From: Cupriavidus metallidurans CH34
Lineage (GTDB): Bacteria > Pseudomonadota > Gammaproteobacteria > Burkholderiales > Burkholderiaceae
NCBI RefSeq assembly: GCF_000196015.1
Contig: NC_007974.2
Span: forward strand, 1,364,001-1,428,000
Reading direction: 5' to 3'
Length of the DNA stretch: 64,000 bases
Below, piece by piece: positions 9,214 to 17,642 of this stretch. Numbering within the stretch: the first letter of the stretch is position 1; every line of letters begins with the position of its first letter. A program made the position numbers and the translations under genes. A model generated the notes under the pieces. That model worked only from the letters and a program-made list of their open reading frames with translations. It had not been told where the DNA came from and did not search any database.

Positions 9214-9864
9214 ATGTCTGAACGCCTCATCATGCTGGACGTCCCCGGCGTCCTGTATTCGGACCGCTCCGCTACCCGCCTGGGCGGCACGCCAAACACG
9301 GGAACCCTGCGAGACGTCAGGTACTTCGACCCCATCGCCCTCGGCTACCTGCGCCGCCTGTTCGGCATTGCCGGCGCCCGCGTCGTGGTCTCGGACGCCT
9401 GGCGCCGTGGCACCCCGGCCGCCATCTTCCAGCAGCTGGATCTGCAGGTCGAAGGCATGACGCCGCCGGTGGCAGGCGGACACGGCGCGGAGATCGACGC
9501 CTGGTTCGCGCAACACCCGGCGCCGGGCGCATGGGTCATCATCTCGACCGCTGCCCCGGAGTCCCTGACCGACGAGCAGCGCGCACACCTGGTACAGGTG
9601 AATCCGGCCGAAGGTCTGACCGTCGACATCTTCCGCAAGGCGCTCGACATCCTCGGTGTGGCCTGCCCTTCCACCATCACGCCGGATTCGCGCGTCGACC
9701 CGGATCTCAAGGCCAAGCTGCGCCATCTGCAGCAACTGGCACGCGAGGCACCGGAGCGCTTCATGCCGGCGCCCGCCGCAGCCGAGGCCCGCGAGCGCGC
9801 CATGGCCATCGCGGTGGCCAGCCTGACTGGCAAGCAGCTCGAATCGGGTGCCATTCACGCTTGA
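9214..9864 (+). CDS. HAD-like hypothetical protein, probably catalytically dead
   Basis: 216 aa, starting at ATG 9214 behind CAGGAAT. The order of motifs (MLDVPGVLY near the N-terminus, VVVSDAWRRG about 60 residues on, then VIIS and GLT segments) resembles HAD-fold domains of the type found in RNA-repair-linked proteins. The nucleophile motif DxDG reads DVPG, so the second Asp is Pro, and the later acidic DD pair is missing. Phosphotransfer is unlikely. A structural or binding role is possible. The family assignment is tentative. Confidence 0.55.
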   Translation: MSERLIMLDVPGVLYSDRSATRLGGTPNTGTLRDVRYFDPIALGYLRRLFGIAGARVVVSDAWRRGTPAAIFQQLDLQVEGMTPPVAGGHGAEIDAWFAQHPAPGAWVIISTAAPESLTDEQRAHLVQVNPAEGLTVDIFRKALDILGVACPSTITPDSRVDPDLKAKLRHLQQLAREAPERFMPAPAAAEARERAMAIAVASLTGKQLESGAIHA

Positions 9865-9916
9865 TTCAGGGCTGATTCAGCACTGACGCTCAATCGGTCC
9901 CGCAGCAAGAGACAAA

Positions 9917-9945
9917 GGGCCGCAAGCAATTGCGGCCCTTTTTTC
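9917..9945 (+). terminator. Rho-independent terminator
   Basis: GGGCCGCAA (9917-9925) pairs with TTGCGGCCC (9930-9938) across GCAA, followed by six T. It closes the HAD-like gene; upstream A residues give a weak reverse terminator for the CMD gene. Confidence 0.85.
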
Positions 9946-9964
9946 ATTGGCTTTCAGCCTCGCG

Positions 9965-9991
9965 CGCCATCAGCGCCATCAGCGCCATCAG
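9965..9991. repeat. 9-bp tandem repeat past the CMD gene stop
   Basis: Three perfect CGCCATCAG copies lie about 20 bp beyond the stop codon of the minus-strand CMD gene. Read on that strand, each unit contains TGA. Confidence 0.7.
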
Positions 9992-10009
9992 CGCAATCTC
10001 GGCGCAACC

Positions 10010-10555
10010 TCAACGCGCAATCAGCTTCACGCCCGGGAAATCCACTGGCACGTTGAACACCACGTTGACGTAGTTCGTGAACAGGTTCAACGCGACGTGT
10101 GCCAGGATCTCGACAATCTCTTCGTCGCCGAAACCGACCTGGCGTAGCGATGCCACTTCGGTCTCGCTAATCTGCCCGCGCGCTTCCACGACCTTCACCG
10201 CGAACGCCAGCGCGGCGGCCGTCTTGGGTTCGTCCGACAGACCTGCCTGGGCTGCGGCCATCTCCTCGGCCGATGCGCCCGCCTTGCGGCCCAGCGCGGT
10301 ATGCGCGGCCAGACAGTATTCACAGCGATTGCGGTCGGCAACGGCTACGGCGATCTTCTCGCCCAGTTGCGCTGAGATCGTGCCACCACCGAGCGCGCCG
10401 AAGCTGCCCCACATCGACTGCAGCGCGGCCGGCGAGTTGGCCACGGCGCGGAACATATTGGGTACGACGCCGAACGCGGTCTGGATCTGTTCGATGGCAG
10501 TCACGCTTGCGGCCGGAGCAGTGCGTTGGTCTACGAGGGGAACACGTGCGGTCAT
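10010..10555 (-). CDS. Carboxymuconolactone decarboxylase / AhpD-like protein
   Basis: 181 aa from ATG 10555, with AAAGGAG upstream. All-helical CMD fold carrying the AhpD-type redox motif EYCLAAH (Cys-X-X-type pair reduced to Cys plus His; only one Cys is visible in the motif). It is most like the alkylhydroperoxidase-related proteins that sit beside an AraC regulator in many beta-proteobacteria. A role in peroxide or reactive-compound defence is inferred. It is divergent from the AraC gene, with 140 bp between starts, presumably the shared control region. Confidence 0.8.
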   Translation of the reverse strand: MTARVPLVDQRTAPAASVTAIEQIQTAFGVVPNMFRAVANSPAALQSMWGSFGALGGGTISAQLGEKIAVAVADRNRCEYCLAAHTALGRKAGASAEEMAAAQAGLSDEPKTAAALAFAVKVVEARGQISETEVASLRQVGFGDEEIVEILAHVALNLFTNYVNVVFNVPVDFPGVKLIAR

Positions 10556-10695
10556 GATGAAGCTCCTTTCTGGATGATAAGTGGAGTGGTACTGGGAACC
10601 GGACGGGCCGTGCCGTCCATGGGCTCCACTATGCCGCCGGGCGCAACACGATCGGATACCATACGTCCACGAAACATACCAATTCATCCATCAAG

Positions 10696-11565
10696 ATGTC
10701 CCACCCGATCGAATCCACTCCTGACCGCCTCTCCGGCTTGCTGGAGCGCTTCCGCGTTCGCGCCCACCTGTTCCATACCGGGGCGCTCTGCGGGATCAGC
10801 CGGTTCGATGTGAAGGAACGCGGATTCCTGCACGTGCTGCGCGAAGGCCATCTGACGCTCTCGCACTCGGCCCGTGGCCTGCCTCGGCGCATGGAAATCC
10901 GCGAACCGTCCCTGCTGTTCTATCCGCGGCACGTCGTCCACACCTTCCACAATCCGCCGATCGAAGGCTCGCAGTTCACCTGCGCCACGCTCGAGTTCGC
11001 CGGAGGTGCAATGAACCCGGTTGCGAGGGCCCTGCCCCCGCTGATCGTGTTGCCGCTGGCGCGGGTCGAGGGGCTGGATGCCGCGCTATCGCTGCTGTTC
11101 GCCGAGACCGGGCGTGTCCGCTGCGGCCAGCGGCTGCTGGCAGACCGCTTGTTCGAGGTCGTGCTGATCCAGCTACTGCGCTGGATGCTCGATCATCCGG
11201 CCGATGCAGGCATCCAGGCGGGCCTGATTACCGGGCTTTCCGATCCGCGACTGGCCCGCGCACTGGTGGCGATGCACGAAGCCCCTGGCGAGACCTGGAA
11301 CCTGGACCGCATGGCGTCCTGCGCCGGCATGTCGCGCAGCGCATTCGCCTCCGCCTTCCGCGAAATCGTGGGACAAACGCCAGCCGACTACCTGGCCGGC
11401 TGGCGTATCAGCCTTGCACAGGCCCGGCTGCGTGATGGCGTACCGATCAAGCTGCTGGCCAACGAACTTGGGTATGCCAACCCCTCTGCGCTGTCGCGTG
11501 TTTTCGCGGCCAAAGTTGGCAAATCGCCACGGGAATGGCTGCAGACGCAAGCCTCCGAGCACTAG
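10696..11565 (+). CDS. AraC-family transcriptional regulator (cupin type)
   Basis: 289 aa. An N-terminal cupin-like sensor domain (about 20-180, with HVLREGHLTLSH and FYPRHVVHTF) precedes two C-terminal helix-turn-helix motifs (about 190-285, with MASCAGMSRSAFASAFREIVG and ANELGYANPSALSRVFAAKVG). It is divergent to the CMD gene, the standard arrangement for a regulator activating its neighbour. An effector cannot be read from the sequence. Confidence 0.88.
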   Translation: MSHPIESTPDRLSGLLERFRVRAHLFHTGALCGISRFDVKERGFLHVLREGHLTLSHSARGLPRRMEIREPSLLFYPRHVVHTFHNPPIEGSQFTCATLEFAGGAMNPVARALPPLIVLPLARVEGLDAALSLLFAETGRVRCGQRLLADRLFEVVLIQLLRWMLDHPADAGIQAGLITGLSDPRLARALVAMHEAPGETWNLDRMASCAGMSRSAFASAFREIVGQTPADYLAGWRISLAQARLRDGVPIKLLANELGYANPSALSRVFAAKVGKSPREWLQTQASEH

Positions 11566-11577
11566 ATTCAGCCGTTG

Positions 11578-11596
11578 AATTCTGCAATGCAGAATT
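11578..11596. promoter_or_regulatory. Palindromic operator upstream of iclR-type gene
   Basis: AATTCTGCA-A-TGCAGAATT is a perfect 9-1-9 inverted repeat 242 bp upstream of the IclR-family start. IclR-type regulators commonly bind short AT-rich palindromes of this kind, so autoregulation is likely. A TTGACA-like -35 lies nearby at about 11613. Confidence 0.6.
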
Positions 11597-11838
11597 ATGA
11601 TTCCGCGCTGCGGTTGACAATTGCCGAGTATCGGTGGGACGATTCGACTCATCGAATACCGGTGAGTCATCAACACCGGACGCCTTACCCGGAGACATCA
11701 TGCGTAGTACCGCAGTACCCGCGAACCGTTCTGGTCTCGCGTCCTTCCCCCTTTTCGCAAGACCACGCCTGCTCGCAGGCACCACCATCCAGGCGAAGCT
11801 GCACGTGCAACTTGCCACGGGCAAAGAGTGAGCACGCC

Positions 11839-12663
11839 ATGGAAGATGTGATCGAAATGGCGGAGATCGCCGCCGCACCCAAGGAAAGCAAACGCAAGGA
11901 AGACCGCCATTTCGTGACCGCGCTGGCGCGTGGTCTGGATGTGCTGGCGTGCTTTCGTGCATTCGACAGCGAACTTGGCAATGCCGAACTCGCCAAGCGC
12001 TGTGGCCTGCCGAAATCGACGATTTCGCGCCTGACCCACACGCTGACCGAACTTGGCTACCTCCAGGCCCTGACGGACCCCGTTCGTTACCGCCTGGGCA
12101 GTTCCGCACTGGCGCTGGCGCCCGCCGCGCAGCAGGGTGCAGAGGTCCTGGCGGTGGCGCGGCCCTACATGCAGGAATTGGCGGATTTGTCGCAAGGCGT
12201 CGCCTCACTGATCGTGCGCGACCGCGGACGTATGCTGGTATTCGAGAACTGCCAGTCCGAGACCTACCTGACTCTGCGCGTCGCCGTGGGAAGCCGCGTA
12301 TCGGGGCTCAATACGGCAGCAGGCCGTGCCTACCTGGTGGCATTGCCGCCAGCCGAGCAGCGTCAGGCGCTAACGGCATTCCGCACGGACGAGAAGGTCG
12401 CCCCTGCCGAAGCAGAAGCCATCCTCGCGAACAGCCGTGACGAGCAACGCCGGCTTGGCTGCACCACGTCGTTTGGTGAATGGCTGCCCGACATCAATTC
12501 GATCGCCCACGCGTTCCGGCCGGGTCCCTCATTGCCCCCGATGACGCTGAGCTGCAGCGGTCCCAATGCGATCGTGCCGCCAGCCCATCTGCTGGAGAAA
12601 GTGCGTCCGCTGCTGCGTGACCATATCCGCAAGATCGAAGCCGCGTTCGGTGTCACACGGTAA
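11839..12663 (+). CDS. IclR-family transcriptional regulator
   Basis: 274 aa from ATG 11839. Winged helix-turn-helix at about 28-90 (ALARGLDVLACF, LAKRCGLPKSTISRLTHTL), then an IclR effector domain to the end with DRGRMLVFENCQS, VGSRVSGLNTAAGRAYL and the LGCTTSFGEW region. Family members sense small aromatic or carboxylic acids. The frame continues to 11575, but that part overlaps the palindrome and looks non-coding. It is followed after 97 bp by a CHMI-type isomerase gene, which suggests an aromatic-acid link. Confidence 0.88.
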   Translation: MEDVIEMAEIAAAPKESKRKEDRHFVTALARGLDVLACFRAFDSELGNAELAKRCGLPKSTISRLTHTLTELGYLQALTDPVRYRLGSSALALAPAAQQGAEVLAVARPYMQELADLSQGVASLIVRDRGRMLVFENCQSETYLTLRVAVGSRVSGLNTAAGRAYLVALPPAEQRQALTAFRTDEKVAPAEAEAILANSRDEQRRLGCTTSFGEWLPDINSIAHAFRPGPSLPPMTLSCSGPNAIVPPAHLLEKVRPLLRDHIRKIEAAFGVTR

Positions 12664-12760
12664 CGGAGCGCAACACTGACGGGATGGGAAACGGTTGCGG
12701 GCACGCCGCACCGGAATGCCGTACGATGCGGGTTTCCCGCTATCAACCGGACCCGGTTCC

Positions 12761-13129
12761 ATGCCCCATCTCGTCATCGAACTCACGGAAAACACCCGCC
12801 TGACCTGCTCTCAAGAAGAGCTGCTCGACGAGGCGAACGCCGCGCTGCTGTCCAGCGGCCAATTCCAGGAACCCGATATCAAGTCGCGCTGCGTGACGCT
12901 CTCCACCTATCGCCAGGGAACGGAGAACGTGGACCGCGCGTTCGTCCACGCCACGCTGCAGATCCTGGACGGCCGTGAGCAGGCTGTGCGCAAGGAACTC
13001 GGCCAGCTGGTGTGCAATGCGATCTCGGAGATGGTCCGCCCCGGCGCGTCGGCGCAAAGCGTTCAGGTGTCTGTGAACGTCGTGGAAATGGAGCGCGCGA
13101 CGTACTCCAAGCAGATCATTGGCGGCTAA
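12761..13129 (+). CDS. 5-carboxymethyl-2-hydroxymuconate isomerase-like protein
   Basis: 122 aa with the CHMI/HpcD fold of the tautomerase superfamily. The start MPHLVIELTEN places Pro at residue 2, the catalytic base after Met removal. The known family role is isomerisation of 5-carboxymethyl-2-hydroxymuconate in homoprotocatechuate (4-hydroxyphenylacetate) breakdown. None of the other hpc genes are here, so this is an orphan and its real substrate is open. It is downstream of the IclR regulator on the same strand. Confidence 0.8.
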   Translation: MPHLVIELTENTRLTCSQEELLDEANAALLSSGQFQEPDIKSRCVTLSTYRQGTENVDRAFVHATLQILDGREQAVRKELGQLVCNAISEMVRPGASAQSVQVSVNVVEMERATYSKQIIGG

Positions 13130-13144
13130 GCCTGGCGATCTTCC

Positions 13145-13173
13145 GCCTCTCCCCCACCTGCGGGAGAGAGGCG
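13145..13173. terminator. GC-rich hairpin between convergent genes
   Basis: GCCTCTCCC and GGGAGAGAGGC form an imperfect hairpin with one bulge and no T-run. It belongs to a recurring type of CTCTCCC/GGGAGAG hairpins at gene ends in this window. Confidence 0.35.
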
Positions 13174-13195
13174 ACACCCCTCAACAAACCACCAC

Positions 13196-14788
13196 TCAGG
13201 TCACCGGCGCCGGATTGAACAGCGCCAGCGCGTTATGCAGCTTGTGGTGCTCGGCCCAGGTCTGCTTGCGGCCGCTGGCCACGTCGATCATCAGGTGGAA
13301 CAACTCCCAGCCCACATCCTCGATCGTGGCTTCGCCCGTGGCGATGCGGCCTGCGTTCACGTCCATCAGGTCGTGCCAGCGGCGCGCCAGATCGCTGCGC
13401 GTTGCGACCTTGATCACGGGCACCTCGGCCAGACCATACGGCGTGCCGCGCCCCGTCGTGAAGATGTGCAGGTTCATGCCGGCAGCCAGTTGCAGCGTGC
13501 CACAGATGAAATCGCTGGCCGGGGTCGCCGCGTAGATCAAGCCCTTCTGCTTGACCTTCTCGCCCGGTGACACCACGCCCGAGATCGGCGCGCTGCCCGA
13601 CTTGACGATCGAACCCATGGCCTTTTCCACGATATTCGACAGGCCACCCTTCTTGTTGCCTGGCGTCGTGTTGGCGCTGCGATCGACGCGACCACGGTCC
13701 AGATAGCGGTCGTACCAGTCCATTTCCCGAATCATCGCTTCGGCCACCTCGGGGGTAGCGGCGCGGGCGGTGAGCTGGTCAATACCGTCGCGGACCTCGG
13801 TCACTTCCGAGAACATCACGGTCGCGCCGGCGCGCACGAGCAGGTCTGTGGCAAAGCCGACAGCCGGATTGGCCGTCACGCCGGAGAACGCATCGCTACC
13901 GCCGCACTGCACGCCCACCACCAGTTCCGATACGGGCACCGTCTCGCGCTTGCGGGCATTGAGGGTCTGCAGATGGGTCTCGGCCATCGCCATGATCGAG
14001 TCGATCATCGACGCGAAACCCACGTGCTTGTCGTCCTGCAAGCAAACCACGCCCACCTGCACCTCGCCGGCGCCGGTCTGGATCGGGATTGTGCCCGGCG
14101 GCATCAGGCGTTCCGGCTGCAGCTTCTCGCACCCCAGGCTCACCATCATGGCGGTGCCGCCGAAGTTCGGATTCAGCGCGATATTGCGCAGCGTGCGGAT
14201 TGGCACGATCGCGTCGGGCGCATCGATCGCCACGCCGCAGCCATAGGTATGCTCGAGGCCGATCACGTCGTCGACGTTCGGATAGCGCGGCAGCAGCTCG
14301 GTCTTGATCCGGTGCACCGCGTGCTCCACTACGCCGGACACGCACTGCACCGTGGTCGTGATCGCCAGAATGTTGCGCGTGCCGACCGATCCGTCCGGAT
14401 TGCGGAAACCCTCGAACGTATAGCCTTCCAGCGGCGGCAGCGGCTCGGGCACACGTGTGCCGATCGGCAGATCGGTCAGTCCCGGCGCGGTTGGCATTTC
14501 AATCACGCGCTCGTTGACCCACGCGCCGCGCGGCAGGTCCTGCAAGGCGTAGCCGATGGTCACGTTGTAGCGCGTAACCGCGTCACCTTTCTTTAGATCC
14601 ACCAGCGCCACTTTGTGGCCCTGCGGCACGCGCTCCACGAGCGTCAGACCGCACGGGAATACTGAGCCGGCTGGCAGCCCGCCGTCGTTGGCGACGATGG
14701 CCACGTTGTCATTGGCGTGAATGCGGATGTAGAGCGGCGCGCGTTCGGCGGCCTGGCCCTGCGCGTTTTGTACCGACAAGTCCGACAT
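13196..14788 (-). CDS. garD: Galactarate dehydratase
   Basis: 530 aa, matching the GarD branch of the UxaA/altronate dehydratase family (about 520 aa). It dehydrates D-galactarate to 5-keto-4-deoxyglucarate in an iron-dependent reaction. Seen: an N-terminal SAF-like domain beginning [17 protein letters not shown], then [17 protein letters not shown] motif ([15 protein letters not shown]), [16 protein letters not shown] and [13 protein letters not shown] strong AAGGAAGG site precedes ATG 14788. It lies 16 bp behind the MFS gene, so the two form an operon divergent from kdgD, whose product uses its reaction product. Confidence 0.9.
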   Translation of the reverse strand: MSDLSVQNAQGQAAERAPLYIRIHANDNVAIVANDGGLPAGSVFPCGLTLVERVPQGHKVALVDLKKGDAVTRYNVTIGYALQDLPRGAWVNERVIEMPTAPGLTDLPIGTRVPEPLPPLEGYTFEGFRNPDGSVGTRNILAITTTVQCVSGVVEHAVHRIKTELLPRYPNVDDVIGLEHTYGCGVAIDAPDAIVPIRTLRNIALNPNFGGTAMMVSLGCEKLQPERLMPPGTIPIQTGAGEVQVGVVCLQDDKHVGFASMIDSIMAMAETHLQTLNARKRETVPVSELVVGVQCGGSDAFSGVTANPAVGFATDLLVRAGATVMFSEVTEVRDGIDQLTARAATPEVAEAMIREMDWYDRYLDRGRVDRSANTTPGNKKGGLSNIVEKAMGSIVKSGSAPISGVVSPGEKVKQKGLIYAATPASDFICGTLQLAAGMNLHIFTTGRGTPYGLAEVPVIKVATRSDLARRWHDLMDVNAGRIATGEATIEDVGWELFHLMIDVASGRKQTWAEHHKLHNALALFNPAPVT

Positions 14789-14804
14789 GTTGGGGATTCC
14801 TTCC

Positions 14805-16166
14805 TTATTGGGGGTGCTTCAGCTCGACGCGGCGAATGTCCTTGACGATCACCAGATAGCTCAGCACGGTGACCAGGGCATTGATACCCACGAACACCAG
14901 CGCGCCGTTGAACGAGCCTGTCGCGCTCAGGATATAGCCGATCACGATCGGCGTCACAATGCCGGCGATATTGCCGAACGTGTTGAAGATGCTGCCCGCC
15001 AGGCCGATCACTTCCTTGGGCGCAGTGTCAGCCACCACGGCCCAGCCCAGCGCGCCGATGCCCTTGCCGAAGAACGCGAGCGCCATGATGCCCACCACCA
15101 GCCATTCGGCATCCACGTAGTTGCAGGCGATCATGGACACCGACAGCAACATGCCCGCCACGATCGGCACCTTGCGGGCGATGGTCAGTGAGTAGCCGCG
15201 GCGCAGCAAGTGGTCGGAGATCACGCCGCCCAGCACGCCGCCGAGAAAACCGCAGATGGCCGGCAGGGACGCGACGAAACCCGCCTTCAGGATCGACATG
15301 CCGCGCGCTTGCACCAGGTACACCGGAAACCACGTGAGGAAGAAGTACGTCAGCACGTTGATGCAGTACTGGCCCAGATAGACCCCGGCCAGCATCCGGT
15401 TCGACAGCAACTGCCGGGCATAGAACCAGCCAGCGGGATTAGCGCCCTGCTTTGACTTGCCTGCCCCTTCATTCATGTGAATCAGGCCACCGCCCTGCTC
15501 GATGTGCTCAAGTTCCGCGCGATTCACAGCCGGATGCGTGACCGGGCTGCGCATGACCTTGAGCCAGAGCATCGCCAGCAGCATGCCCATGATGCCCATC
15601 CACAGGTAGACGTGATGCCAGCCCATGCTGTGAACGATCCATGCCATCAGCGGCGTGAACACCACGGCGGCGAAGTACTGCGCGGCGTTGAAGATGGCCG
15701 ACGCGGTGCCGCGCTCGGCGGTCGGGAACCAGCTTGCCACCACCTTTGCATTGGCCGGGAATGCCGGGGACTCGGCCAGGCCCACGGCGAAACGCAGCAT
15801 GAAGAGCGCCGTCATCGTTGCTCCCATCGAGGCGAAGATGCCGACCCACCCCTGCAGCAGCGTGAAGAATGACCAGAGGAAGATGCTCACGGCATAGATG
15901 CGCCGGGCGCCAAAGCGATCGAGTAGCCAGCCGCCAGGAATCTGCGCCATCACGTACGACCAACTGAAGGCCGAGAAGATATAGCCCATCTGGACGGCCG
16001 AGAAACCGAATTCCTCGCGCATCGCGGGCCCGGTAATCGACAGCGTGGCACGATCCGCGTAGTTGACCGTGGTCACGATGAAAATCAGCGCGAGAATCCA
16101 GTAACGGACATTGGTGCGCCGCGCGGTGGATGCGGCTGCAGCGCCTGTGGTGGGGGTGGCATTCAT
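14805..16166 (-). CDS. gudP: MFS transporter for glucarate/galactarate
   Basis: 453 aa from ATG 16166, chosen over ATG 16181 because GAGGAGA is correctly spaced before it. Twelve membrane helices and the ACS-family signature ([16 protein letters not shown] near the N-terminus, [11 protein letters not shown] between helices 2 and 3) match the anion:cation symporters that carry hexarates (GudP/GarP). It is first in an operon with garD and divergent from kdgD, which supports hexarate uptake. The exact substrate preference is not visible. Confidence 0.85.
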   Translation of the reverse strand: MNATPTTGAAAASTARRTNVRYWILALIFIVTTVNYADRATLSITGPAMREEFGFSAVQMGYIFSAFSWSYVMAQIPGGWLLDRFGARRIYAVSIFLWSFFTLLQGWVGIFASMGATMTALFMLRFAVGLAESPAFPANAKVVASWFPTAERGTASAIFNAAQYFAAVVFTPLMAWIVHSMGWHHVYLWMGIMGMLLAMLWLKVMRSPVTHPAVNRAELEHIEQGGGLIHMNEGAGKSKQGANPAGWFYARQLLSNRMLAGVYLGQYCINVLTYFFLTWFPVYLVQARGMSILKAGFVASLPAICGFLGGVLGGVISDHLLRRGYSLTIARKVPIVAGMLLSVSMIACNYVDAEWLVVGIMALAFFGKGIGALGWAVVADTAPKEVIGLAGSIFNTFGNIAGIVTPIVIGYILSATGSFNGALVFVGINALVTVLSYLVIVKDIRRVELKHPQ

Positions 16167-16229
16167 GAGAGGTCTCCTCACAGCCCTGGTTCCTGGATGC
16201 GGGAGTGCTTCTGGACCGGCTTGAGATAT

Positions 16230-16252
16230 GTCGTCATACGACTTGAATTATA
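16230..16252 (-). promoter_or_regulatory. Promoter -10 and operator for the gudP-garD operon
   Basis: On the minus strand a consensus TATAAT (16247-16252) is followed by the inverted repeat GTCGT-ATG-ACGAC (16230-16242) over the likely transcription start. The repeat resembles GntR/FadR-class sites, but no regulator gene is in the window. A related GTACGATGAC lies at about 16482, about 100 bp before kdgD. The rest of the 419-bp gap shows no gene. Confidence 0.45.
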
Positions 16253-16585
16253 AGAACGAGGCTCGAATGAATGCAGTGCGCGTTTACCCCTACTCCGCGC
16301 ATTCTCCGACTCCGTAGTCCGACACATATCACCCTCTTTCAGCCTGCTTATGGGCTCTCAGGGCAATTTTCTCTTCAGGCCGTCACTTTCCATTTGAGCG
16401 CAGGCGTGCTTCCGAAGCAGTCAAACCCGGGGTTTTCCCTCAGACTTCCCTGTCGATGCTTGCGCGCTTTTCGCTATGGTTGTACGATGACTTATCTCGA
16501 AGCCATCGACCAGATGGAACGAGGCCATAACCCACCTTGTTCCCCACCAACCGCCATCTGCCATGTGGCGATCAGGAAGCGTGAC

Positions 16586-17500
16586 ATGACTACACCGCAA
16601 GAACTCAAGCAGATCATCTCGGAAGGCCTGCTCTCTTTCCCTATCACCGATTTCGACGCGCAAGGCAACTTCCGCCCCGATACCTATATCGAGCGCCTGG
16701 AATGGCTGGCGCCCTACGGTGCGTCGGCGCTGTTTGCCGCCGGCGGCACGGGTGAGTTCTTCTCGCTGACGCAGCAGGACTATTCGAACGTGATTCGCAC
16801 CGCGGTGGAGACCTGCCGGGGCAAGGTACCCATTCTTGCCGGCGCCGGTGGCGCGACTCGCGTGGCGATCGAATACGCGAAGGAAGCCGAGCGCCTGGGC
16901 GCCCACGGCGTGCTGCTGATGCCGCACTACCTGACCGAAGCCAGCGAAGAAGGCATCGCCAACCACATCGAAGAGGTTTGCAAGGCGCTGAAAATCGGCG
17001 TGATCGTCTACAACCGCGCGAACTCCCGTATCGGCGCCGACCTGCTGGAACGCGTGGTCGACCGCTGCCCCAACCTGATCGGCTTCAAGGACGGCGTGGG
17101 CGAGATCGAGGCGATGGTGCGCGTTCGCCGCAAGCTTGGTGACCGGCTCGCATACCTGGGCGGCCTGCCTACCGCCGAAGTCTATGCCGCCGCCTACAAG
17201 GCGCTGGGCGTGCCCGTCTACTCGTCGGCCGTGTTCAACTTCATCCCGAAGACCGCGATGGAGTTTTACCGCGCGATTGCCGCTGACGACCACGCCACGG
17301 TGGGTCGCCTGATCGACGATTTCTTCCTGCCGTACCTGGACATCCGCAACCGCAAACAAGGCTACGCGGTGTCGATCGTCAAGGCTGGCGCCAAGCTGGT
17401 TGGCCACGATGCCGGTCCGGTGCGCGCGCCGCTGACCGATCTGACCGAAGACGAAATGGCACGGCTGGATGCGCTGATCCGCAAGCTCGGACCGCAGTAA
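16586..17500 (+). CDS. kdgD: 5-dehydro-4-deoxyglucarate dehydratase
   Basis: 304 aa from ATG 16586 behind AGGAAG, the normal family length; the longer upstream frame is not needed. A TIM-barrel of the DapA/NAL superfamily, it dehydrates and decarboxylates 5-keto-4-deoxyglucarate to 2-oxoglutarate semialdehyde. Schiff-base Lys168 lies in IGFKDGVGE, with the partner Tyr142 in VYNRAN and GGTGEFFSL for carboxylate binding. Divergent from gudP-garD, it completes a galactarate path. The final semialdehyde dehydrogenase is not in this window. Confidence 0.92.
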   Translation: MTTPQELKQIISEGLLSFPITDFDAQGNFRPDTYIERLEWLAPYGASALFAAGGTGEFFSLTQQDYSNVIRTAVETCRGKVPILAGAGGATRVAIEYAKEAERLGAHGVLLMPHYLTEASEEGIANHIEEVCKALKIGVIVYNRANSRIGADLLERVVDRCPNLIGFKDGVGEIEAMVRVRRKLGDRLAYLGGLPTAEVYAAAYKALGVPVYSSAVFNFIPKTAMEFYRAIAADDHATVGRLIDDFFLPYLDIRNRKQGYAVSIVKAGAKLVGHDAGPVRAPLTDLTEDEMARLDALIRKLGPQ

Positions 17501-17533
17501 GTTTCTCAGGTCGTCACTTTGAGAGTTTGGACA

Positions 17534-17559
17534 GAGCCGATTCGTCGGCTCTTTTTTTT
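17534..17559 (+). terminator. Rho-independent terminator of kdgD
   Basis: GAGCCGA-TTCG-TCGGCTC followed by eight T: a textbook UUCG-loop terminator. Confidence 0.92.
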
Positions 17560-17574
17560 GCGCGTCGCCAAATT

Positions 17575-17609
17575 AAAAAAAAAACGCCAACCCGCGAAGG
17601 GTTGGCGTT
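17575..17609 (-). terminator. Rho-independent terminator of aceA
   Basis: On the minus strand AACGCCAACCC pairs with GGGTTGGCGTT (stem 17583-17593 / 17599-17609) and is followed by a run of about eight to ten T. Confidence 0.92.
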
Positions 17610-17642
17610 CTGCCTGAAGCTTGCTTAGGAGTACGACCCAGA

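Noticed and set aside
16271..16585. N-terminal extension of kdgD to 16271
   Set aside because: Not similar to the family and overlaps the control region; ATG 16586 has a good ribosome site and gives the normal length.
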